A DNA stretch of 16,612 nucleotides from JBCBEX01 sp038528235. GTDB lineage: Bacteria; Bacteroidota; Rhodothermia; Rhodothermales; Rubricoccaceae. The stretch covers positions 1-16,612 of the forward strand of contig JBCBEX010000090.1 in assembly GCA_038528235.1 (NCBI GenBank), in the 5' to 3' direction. Below the pieces are notes generated by a model that was not told where the DNA came from, did not search any database, and saw nothing but the letters and a program-made list of their open reading frames with translations. A program made the translations under genes and the position numbers. Within the stretch, counting starts at the first letter, position 1. Each line of letters opens with the position of its first letter. Positions 10,726 to 16,612 of this stretch are shown one piece after another.

Positions 10726-13293
10726 ATGCCCCATCGTCTGTGTGTCCTCGCCGTGCTAGCGCTTCTGCTCGGCACGCTGACACCGTCTCTCCATGCGCAA
10801 GCTCCGCGTGTCAGCGCTGCGCAACTCCAACAGGTCGTGCCCGAGTTCGACCGCCTCGCCGCCATCGCTCAGGAGCGCGGTGTCGTCCCGGTGCTCGTGC
10901 GGCTCGACGTCGCGTTTCTTCCCGAAGGCCGCCTGCTCGATGCCGACGTGCGGCGCCAGCGTGCCCGCCTCGCTGAGCGGCGCGACCAGGTGCTCCGCAC
11001 CCTCACCGCCAACGGGGTGGCCGTCGAGCGTGTGACGCGCTTCGAGACGGTCCCGGTGGTCGCGCTGAGCGTCACCGACGAGGGCCTCCGCTTCCTCGCC
11101 GCGAGCCCGCTCGTCCGCTTTGTCGAGGAAGACGAGGTGGTCCGCCTCAACCTCGCCGAGAGCACCCAAATCGTCGGCGCGCCGGCGGCGTGGTCCTCGG
11201 GCTACCGCGGGGCTGGCCAGGCCGTCGCCGTGCTCGACACGGGCGTCGATGGCACTCACCCGTTCCTTCAGGGCAAGGTCGTCGCCGAGGCGTGCTATTC
11301 GGCGAGCGGTGGCGGCACCTCGGTGTGCCCCAACGGCCAGCGATCGCAGACCGGCCCCGGCGCAGGCGACCACTGCCCCCGCGGTACTTCTGGCTGTGAC
11401 CACGGCACGCACGTCGCCGGGATCGCGGCGGGGCGCGGCTCCAGCTTCTCCGGCGTCGCGCCGGACGCTGACGTCATCGCGGTGCAGGTCTTCACCCAGT
11501 TCGAGGGCTTCTCCTCGTGCTTCCCCAGCCCCTCGCCGTGCGTGGGCGCCTACACCTCGGACATCATCAGCGGCCTCGAGTTCGTCTACGCGCAGCGGAC
11601 CACGCTCAACGTGGCCGCGGCCAACATGAGCCTCGGCGGCGGGACGAGCACCGTCCCCTGCGACAGCGACCCGACCAAGCCCATCATCGACAACCTGCGT
11701 AGCGCGGGCATCGCCACGGTGATCTCCTCGGGCAACGGCGGCAACAGCAACGGCATCGGCGCGCCCGGCTGCATCTCGACGGCCATCACGGTCGGCTCGA
11801 CCGACGACGGCTCGCTGGGCACCGGAACCGACGTGGTGTCCAGCTTCTCCAACAGCGACACCTTCCTCGACCTGCTCGCGCCGGGCCGGTGGATCGAATC
11901 GTCGATTCCGGACGGCGGCTACTCGAACTACTCGGGCACGTCGATGTCGGCCCCGCACGTGGCGGGCGCCTGGGCCCTCTTGAAAGGCAAGAAGCCCGAC
12001 GCCACGGTCGACGAGGTCTTCAACGCGCTCGCCAACACGGGCGTGCCGATCTTTGACAGCCGCAACGGGCTCACGAAGCCGCGCATCCAGGTCGACGCCG
12101 CCCTCGCCGCCCTCGATGGCGGTGGCCCGCCGGTCGACACCGCCGCGCCGGTCATCACTGGCTCCACGACGGGCACGGCCTTCAACGGCACGGTCGCCGA
12201 CAACGGCGCGGCCGATTCGGGCGTCGCCTCGGTGTCGCTCGAACCGGGCTCCGTCAACGTCGCGCTGACCGTCGATCCGTTCTCCTCGGGCGACGCCACC
12301 GTCGGCTTCGCACTCGCGCTCATCGACCCAACGCTCGACGGCAACGGCACGGTCGCCGCAACCGACGTGGCAGGCAACGGCTCGGATCGGGCTATCAGCC
12401 TGACGGGGACCGGCAGCGGTGGGGGCGACGACACGACCCCGCCTGCGCTCTCCGGCTCGATCCGTGGCGCGCAGTACGAGGGCACGGCTTCCGACTCCGG
12501 GTCGGGCATCGCCGCCATCGAACTCACCGAGGCCACCAACCTCGACCTCGACGTGGACGGCTTTGCCTCGGGCGCTGGTAGCGTGGACTTCACGGTCACG
12601 CTCCAGAATCGCGGCCAGCAAGGCAAAGGCTACGTGGTCGCCACCGACGTCGCGGGCAACACCGCCGACCTCTGGGTCTGCTCCGACGGCTGCGACCCGC
12701 CCGGCACCGGCGGCGGCGACCCCGACACCACGCCTCCCAGCGTCACCGGCTCCATCCGCGGCAACCGCTTCGACGGCACCGCCTCCGACTCCGGCTCCGG
12801 TATCGCCTCGGTCACGCTCGGCAGCGACGCCGTCAACCTCGTCCTCGACGTGGACAACTTCTCCGCGGGCGCGTCGAGCGTCGGCTTCGACGTGCGGCTC
12901 TCGAACCGGAGCCAGCCGGGCTCGGGCACGGTCATCGCGACCGACGTGGAGGGCAACGTGGGCGAGCTCTTCATCGATTCGGAGAACAGCGCGCAGTTCG
13001 CGCCGACGGCGAGCAGCGCGGCGCTGCCCGAGGCGGTGGTGCTGGCGGGCAGCTACCCGAACCCGTTCGCGACCACGACGACGGTGCGCTACGGGGTGCC
13101 GGCGGCGATGCCGGTGCAGCTTGCCGTCTACGACGTGACGGGCCGTGAGGTGGCGCGGTTGGTGGACGGCGTGGTGGAGGCGGGGTACCACGTGGCGGCG
13201 TTCGAGGCGAGCGGTCTGCCGAGCGGGGTGTACGTGGTGCGTTTGAGCGCCGACGGGCGGGCGGAGACGCGCCGGATGGTGCTCGCGCGCTAG
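10726..13293 (+). CDS. Secreted subtilisin-family (S8) serine protease with three Ig-like modules and T9SS sorting domain
   Basis: An 855-residue exported protease. Residues 1-24 are a signal peptide (cleavage near LHA|QAP). About 25-140 is an I9-like propeptide. The catalytic domain (about 145-460) shows D171 in AVAVLDTGVDGTHP, H226 in DHGTHVAGIAAG, the oxyanion Asn N337 in SSGNGG and S406 in SGTSMSAPHVAGA, so it should be active. Eight Cys in this domain suggest disulfides. Three modules follow, starting at D471, D569 and D667 with an exact 98-residue period; each opens DTxxP and carries a TASDSGSGIA-type and an ATDVxGN motif (degenerate in copy 1). Residues about 767-855 are a T9SS sorting domain (SYPNPFATTTTVRYGV, YDVTGREVARL, GVYVVRLSA, basic tail). 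The start at 10726 puts the signal peptide at the N-terminus; the in-frame ATG at 10612 adds 38 non-signal residues and covers the leader hairpin. The weak AGGT at 10716 could be its ribosome site. Confidence 0.94.
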   Translation: MPHRLCVLAVLALLLGTLTPSLHAQAPRVSAAQLQQVVPEFDRLAAIAQERGVVPVLVRLDVAFLPEGRLLDADVRRQRARLAERRDQVLRTLTANGVAVERVTRFETVPVVALSVTDEGLRFLAASPLVRFVEEDEVVRLNLAESTQIVGAPAAWSSGYRGAGQAVAVLDTGVDGTHPFLQGKVVAEACYSASGGGTSVCPNGQRSQTGPGAGDHCPRGTSGCDHGTHVAGIAAGRGSSFSGVAPDADVIAVQVFTQFEGFSSCFPSPSPCVGAYTSDIISGLEFVYAQRTTLNVAAANMSLGGGTSTVPCDSDPTKPIIDNLRSAGIATVISSGNGGNSNGIGAPGCISTAITVGSTDDGSLGTGTDVVSSFSNSDTFLDLLAPGRWIESSIPDGGYSNYSGTSMSAPHVAGAWALLKGKKPDATVDEVFNALANTGVPIFDSRNGLTKPRIQVDAALAALDGGGPPVDTAAPVITGSTTGTAFNGTVADNGAADSGVASVSLEPGSVNVALTVDPFSSGDATVGFALALIDPTLDGNGTVAATDVAGNGSDRAISLTGTGSGGGDDTTPPALSGSIRGAQYEGTASDSGSGIAAIELTEATNLDLDVDGFASGAGSVDFTVTLQNRGQQGKGYVVATDVAGNTADLWVCSDGCDPPGTGGGDPDTTPPSVTGSIRGNRFDGTASDSGSGIASVTLGSDAVNLVLDVDNFSAGASSVGFDVRLSNRSQPGSGTVIATDVEGNVGELFIDSENSAQFAPTASSAALPEAVVLAGSYPNPFATTTTVRYGVPAAMPVQLAVYDVTGREVARLVDGVVEAGYHVAAFEASGLPSGVYVVRLSADGRAETRRMVLAR
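12133..13000 (+). repeat. Three tandem 98-codon Ig-like modules in the S8 protease
   Basis: Copies begin at 12136, 12430 and 12724, each 294 bp apart. Copies 2 and 3 share DTTPPxxxGSIRG, GTASDSGSGIA and VATDV/IATDV; copy 1 is more diverged (DTAAPVITGSTTG). Only copy 2 ends with WVCSDGCDPPGTGGG, a Cys-x3-Cys segment that may form a disulfide. The modules lie between the catalytic and sorting domains and probably act as spacer or binding domains. No known Pfam name can be assigned by eye. Confidence 0.85.
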
Positions 13294-13331
13294 CCCACGA
13301 CTTCCTGCTCCGCTCTCAGGTTCAATCCCTG

Positions 13332-13367
13332 CGCCCCGTTCGGCTTCGGCTGGACGGGGCGTTCTGT
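13332..13367 (+). terminator. Strong intrinsic terminator of the S8 protease gene, UUCG tetraloop
   Basis: A 13-bp stem (13332-13344 with 13349-13361, two G-T wobbles) closes on a C(TTCG)G tetraloop, an exceptionally stable RNA hairpin. TTCTGTT follows. It lies 38 bp after the TAG stop at 13291-13293. Confidence 0.85.
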
Positions 13368-13422
13368 TGGATGACGCCGGCTAGCGGGAGATCGCTTCGG
13401 AGGATGTTGGGGTCCTCCCAGG

Positions 13423-13626
13423 CTATTCAAGCGGAGTCCTAAATCCGTCTCCAGACTCGCACTCCACGACGCGTTCCGTGTCCGTTTGGTCTATAGAGTC
13501 AACGCCGCCGTTGGCTTGGCAAAAGTAGTGTGCATGGATGCGAGCCTCAATCTCTCCCTGGAAGGCAAAGACCGAGGCTCCGAGGATGCCAAACAGGAGA
13601 AGAGTTGCGCTGATAAAGCGTCGCAT
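13423..13626 (-). CDS. Possible small secreted or membrane-anchored protein, 67 residues
   Basis: Not a recognised family. Starting at 13626 the product opens with MRRFISATLLLFGILGASVFAF, a basic start and hydrophobic run like a signal peptide or single membrane helix, then a polar tail with two Cys (C36, C56) and many acidic residues. The frame stays open upstream to 13746, but those extra 40 residues would bury the signal sequence. The gene lies antisense to its neighbours in the lower-GC patch between the two protease genes, and no ribosome binding site is visible. Codon use differs from the GC-ending style of adjacent genes, which fits either recent acquisition or a chance frame. Confidence 0.4.
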   Translation of the reverse strand: MRRFISATLLLFGILGASVFAFQGEIEARIHAHYFCQANGGVDSIDQTDTERVVECESGDGFRTPLE

Positions 13627-13746
13627 GGCGACGTGGGTCTGTGCTGAGTTGGGACGAAGGAGCCTGAATACCTGTATGCTATCAGCTAATCTTCTGAATG
13701 ACTTAAGCATTCCATTACACTCGGTATTTTGGAACGCTCTTGCCAC

Positions 13747-14077
13747 CTCCGATGCGGTTGTCTAACCCGAGGCAGATAACCCGTTGGTTTGTCAGGTCTG
13801 CCCCAACCTACACGTCTCTATGGCTGCGCGTCAGGTCCTAGGAGGCAACGGACGGCCGCTTCCTGACATTGACAGACATGGCGGTAGAGGGGCGGCCTCC
13901 TGTGCACATCGTTCGCACCAAAGAAGTTGAAGGATAGATTTGCGATACGCCTAGCTGGACCGTATCTCTACGCGCTTTCCTAGCGGCGATTCCCCCACCA
14001 AAACCCGTGCGGGCGGGAGGTCCCCGGTGTCGCCGCTTCCCCCTGCTCGCCCGTGGCTCTCTCGATCCCCTTACTCG
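13747..14077. other. Gene-free 331-bp region before the M36 metalloprotease gene
   Basis: I find no convincing gene, tRNA or insertion element here. Its left part continues the lower-GC stretch that begins near 13440. It should contain the promoter of the metalloprotease gene: a TTTG at 13938-13941 followed about 20 bp later by TATCTCTACG is a weak match to the Bacteroidota -33 / -7 pattern. The right part holds the inverted repeat described separately. Confidence 0.45.
13983..14036. promoter_or_regulatory. Inverted repeat in the leader of the M36 protease gene
   Basis: GCGGCGA (13983-13989) pairs exactly with TCGCCGC (14030-14036). Inside, CACC (13996-13999) can pair with GGTG (14026-14029), and CCC/GGG (14004-14006 / 14011-14013) forms a small apical stem. 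It ends 41 nt before the start codon and could be a leader structure; in GC-rich DNA this may also be chance. Confidence 0.35.
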
Positions 14078-16612
14078 ATGCGCCTCCTTGTTTGCGCGGC
14101 TGCGCTGTGTCTAGCGTTACCGCTTACTGCCCCTGCTGCAGCCCAATCGCTTGCCTCCGCTGACGCGGTCGATGCGGCTGTAGACGCCGCCCTACGCCAC
14201 GTCGCTCAGCAGGCTGCTTCGCTCGGGGTCACCGACGCCGACGTGGCCGACCTCGTAGTCACGGACGCCGTCCCGAGCCGCCGCAGCGGTCTCACCTACG
14301 TCTACGTCCGGCAGGCCGTGGGCGGGATCGAAGTGCTGGGCACCGAGCTGACGGTAGCCGTCGACCGCAACGGCGCGGTCGTGAACCGTGCTGGGACGTT
14401 CACGCGCGACCTCGCCGCGAAGGTGCCGTCGGTGCGCCTCCGCCTCGACGCGCCAGAGTCGGTGCGCCGCGCTGCGGGCCACCTCGGCGTGGACAGCCCG
14501 CGCCTCCGGAAACTCGCCCAGGCGATGGGCGCTGGCCGCGCGACGACGTTCGCCCAGGCCGACGCCGTGCTGACGCGCATCCTCAGCCGCCTCGTCTTCG
14601 TGCAGCCCGAGTTCGTACGGTCTGGCGGCGACGCGGCCTACCAGCTTGCCTGGCGCGTTGAACTCGCGCCGCGCTCGGCAGGTCGCCTCTACCACATCTA
14701 CGTGGACGCCGCGACGGGCGCCGAAGTCCGCCGCGACGACCTCACCGTGGATGAGCACGCCGGGCTCCCCTCGACGGGCCGTGCGTCCTCGCTTGCACCG
14801 CTGGCCGCAGCTCCCGCGCCGAGCTTGCTGAGCGCGACCGCGCCCATTCCCATGAGCGTCAACGACGGGAGCAGCTACAACGTCTACGCGCTGCCGCTCG
14901 AAAGCCCCAACCACGGCAACCGCTCCATCGCCACGAACCCCGCTGACGCCATCGCCTCGCCCTTCGGTTGGCACGACACCAATGGCGCGACCGGCCCCGA
15001 GTTCACAATCACGCGCGGTAACAACGTCCACGCCTACCTCGACCGCGACGGCAGCGCCAACGTGCCGGATCCGGGCAGCGAGCCGGACGGCGGCGCGAGC
15101 CTCGACTTCGACTATCCGATCAACCTCAGCCAGGACCCGGTCAACTACCAGGATGCGGCGGTCACCAACCTCTTCTACTGGAACAACGTCACCCACGACC
15201 TACTCTACCGCTACGGCTTCGACGAGGTGAGCGGCAACTTCCAGGTCAACAGCTACGGCAACGGCGGCCAAGGCGGTGACGCCGTGCGCGCCGAGGCGCA
15301 GGATGGCGGCGGCATCAACAACGCCAACATGTTCACCCCGTCCGACGGTAGCGAGCCGCGCATGCAGATGTTCCTCTGGCAGGACACCAACCCCCGCCGC
15401 GACGGCGACCTCGACGCGGGCATCGTCATCCACGAGTACGTCCACGGCCTCTCCAACCGCCTCACCGGTGGCCCGAACAACGTCGGCTGCCTCAACGGCA
15501 ACGAGCGCATGGGCGAGGGCTGGAGTGACTACTACGCCGCCATGTTCACGATGCGCCCCGGCGACACGCGCACGACCAACCGCGGCATCGGCACCTACTC
15601 CATCGGCGAGCCGATCACGGGCGACGGCATCCGCCCCGCGCCCTACAACACCAGCTTCGCCGTCAACGACTTCACCTACGGCGACACGCGCGACGCGTGC
15701 TTCCTCTTCTGCTCGCTCTCGGTCCCGCACGGCGTCGGCTTCGTCTGGGCGACGATGCTCTGGGACATGACCTGGGACCTCATCGACCAGTTCGGCTTCA
15801 GCGAGGACTTCTACGATGCCGACGGTACTGCCGGCAACCAGATCGCGCTCAACCTCGTCACCGAGGGCATGAAGCTCCAGCGCTGCAACCCCGGCTTCGT
15901 GGACGGCCGCGACGCCATCCTCGCGGCGGACGACGCGCTCTACGGCGGCGTGCACAAAGACCTCATCTGGGCCGCCTTTGCGCGGCGCGGCCTCGGCTTC
16001 TCGGCCGTCCAGGGCACCTCGTCCAGCGTGACCGACAACCGGGAGGCGTTTGACCTCCCACCGGGCGGCGGCAACGTCGACCCAGTGGCGGGCTTCGTTG
16101 CCGACTGCGACGGACTCACCTGCGACTTCACCGACACCAGCTCCGACGCCGACGGCAGCATCACGGGCCGCTCATGGGACTTCGGCGACGGCGCGACCTC
16201 GTCGGCGACCAACCCGCGTCACATCTACGCGTCGGACGGCACCTACACCGTCACGCTGACCGTCACAGACAACGGCGGCGCGACCGACGAGGCCTCGCAG
16301 GCCGTAGCCGTCTCCGACGGTGGGGGTGTGGAAGACACGACGCCGCCCGCGCTCTCCGGCTCGATCCGCGGCAGCAAGTACGAGGGCACGGCCTCAGATG
16401 CAGGCTCCGGCATCGCCTCGGTCACGCTGCGCGATGCGACCAACCTCGACCTCGACGTGGACGGCTTCCCGGCAGGGGCGAGTAGCGTCAACTTCGACAT
16501 CACGCTCGTCAACAACCGTGACCAGGGCAAGGGCTACGTCGTTGCCACTGACGTCGCGGGCAACACCGCCGACCTCTGGGTCTGCTCCGACGGCTGCGAC
16601 CCGCCCGGCACC
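14078..16612 (+). CDS. Secreted fungalysin-type (M36) zinc metalloprotease with PKD and Ig-like module, 3' end outside window
   Basis: The first 845 residues of an exported protease; the frame is open at the window end. Residues 1-22 are a signal peptide (cleavage near AAA|QSL). An FTP-like propeptide follows (about 70-110: TYVYVRQAVGGIEVLGTEL, VVNRAGTF), continuing to about 250. The M36 domain shows VTNLFYWNNVTHDLLY and the zinc motif H452-E-Y-V-H456, then GLSNRLTGG, with the third ligand E480 in GEGWSD, so an active enzyme is expected. A PKD domain follows (668 to about 747: FTDTSSDADGSI, WDFGDG, HIYASDGTYTVTLTVTDNGG). From D753 a 98-residue-type module begins, as in the S8 protease. A T9SS sorting domain is likely further downstream, but this is inferred. 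No Shine-Dalgarno is seen. Confidence 0.93.
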   Translation, partial: MRLLVCAAALCLALPLTAPAAAQSLASADAVDAAVDAALRHVAQQAASLGVTDADVADLVVTDAVPSRRSGLTYVYVRQAVGGIEVLGTELTVAVDRNGAVVNRAGTFTRDLAAKVPSVRLRLDAPESVRRAAGHLGVDSPRLRKLAQAMGAGRATTFAQADAVLTRILSRLVFVQPEFVRSGGDAAYQLAWRVELAPRSAGRLYHIYVDAATGAEVRRDDLTVDEHAGLPSTGRASSLAPLAAAPAPSLLSATAPIPMSVNDGSSYNVYALPLESPNHGNRSIATNPADAIASPFGWHDTNGATGPEFTITRGNNVHAYLDRDGSANVPDPGSEPDGGASLDFDYPINLSQDPVNYQDAAVTNLFYWNNVTHDLLYRYGFDEVSGNFQVNSYGNGGQGGDAVRAEAQDGGGINNANMFTPSDGSEPRMQMFLWQDTNPRRDGDLDAGIVIHEYVHGLSNRLTGGPNNVGCLNGNERMGEGWSDYYAAMFTMRPGDTRTTNRGIGTYSIGEPITGDGIRPAPYNTSFAVNDFTYGDTRDACFLFCSLSVPHGVGFVWATMLWDMTWDLIDQFGFSEDFYDADGTAGNQIALNLVTEGMKLQRCNPGFVDGRDAILAADDALYGGVHKDLIWAAFARRGLGFSAVQGTSSSVTDNREAFDLPPGGGNVDPVAGFVADCDGLTCDFTDTSSDADGSITGRSWDFGDGATSSATNPRHIYASDGTYTVTLTVTDNGGATDEASQAVAVSDGGGVEDTTPPALSGSIRGSKYEGTASDAGSGIASVTLRDATNLDLDVDGFPAGASSVNFDITLVNNRDQGKGYVVATDVAGNTADLWVCSDGCDPPGT
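16334..16612 (+). repeat. Copy of the S8-protease Ig-like module in the M36 gene
   Basis: This stretch aligns without gaps to module copy 2 of the S8 gene (12430-12708, also 279 nt). The last 63 nt (16550-16612) are identical to 12646-12708, and the CxxxC ending is shared. The copy may continue past the window end. Confidence 0.92.

Noticed and set aside
13316..13334. tRNA-like T-arm (CAGG, loop TTCAATC, CCTG) after the S8 protease gene
   Set aside because: No acceptor, D or anticodon arms can be placed upstream, where the protease coding sequence lies. The similarity is probably chance next to the real terminator.
13538..13765. 75-codon open frame on the + strand in the lower-GC patch
   Set aside because: It overlaps the better-looking - strand candidate and lacks a signal peptide, ribosome site or recognisable motif.

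Overview
The window looks like a chromosomal segment of a high-GC bacterium related to the Bacteroidota, most plausibly Rhodothermia (the Salinibacter / Rubricoccus / Rubrivirga neighbourhood). The grounds are strong G/C bias at third codon positions, few clear Shine-Dalgarno sequences, a roughly 800-residue two-module FtsX-type permease of the kind common in Bacteroidota, and secreted proteins ending in type IX secretion (T9SS) sorting domains. This placement is inferred from sequence style. No rRNA or tRNA is present to confirm it.

Left part (1-4780, all + strand). The 3' part of pyrB (aspartate carbamoyltransferase) overlaps by ATGA a small retropepsin-like gene of the RimB / PF05618 type. 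A heptamer tandem repeat follows, then a TesB-type acyl-CoA thioesterase. Next come three tightly packed genes: a tyrosine-recombinase-fold protein lacking both catalytic arginines, a nucleotide-kinase-like protein with a broken Walker A motif, and a TIP30/HTATIP2-like NAD(P)-binding protein. They are separated by 3 bp and by a 4-bp ATGA overlap, so they are probably co-transcribed.

Middle part (4781-10548). An intergenic patch of octamer repeats in both orientations lies between converging genes. The FtsX/MacB-like permease follows on the - strand with no ATPase gene beside it. A divergent promoter region separates it from a secreted right-handed beta-helix protein with a T9SS C-terminal domain. 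A 114-nt element that can fold into a closed cloverleaf comes next, and then gluQ (glutamyl-Q tRNA(Asp) synthetase), which has lost two of its usual zinc ligands.

Right part (10549-16612). Two secreted proteases are encoded here. One is a subtilisin-family (S8) enzyme with an I9-like propeptide, three Ig-like modules at an exact 98-residue period, and a T9SS sorting domain. The other is a fungalysin-type (M36) zinc metalloprotease with a PKD domain and a copy of the same 98-residue module, cut by the window end. Between them are a strong UUCG-loop terminator and a patch of visibly lower GC carrying a possible small secreted protein on the - strand.

The most unusual items are the cloverleaf element before gluQ, the adjacent pair of apparent pseudo-enzymes at 2463-4091, and the module shared between the two proteases, whose last 63 nt are identical. 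The housekeeping genes (pyrB, tesB, gluQ) are ordinary. The secreted proteins fit a predatory, scavenging or polymer-degrading surface lifestyle, but no single operon ties them together.
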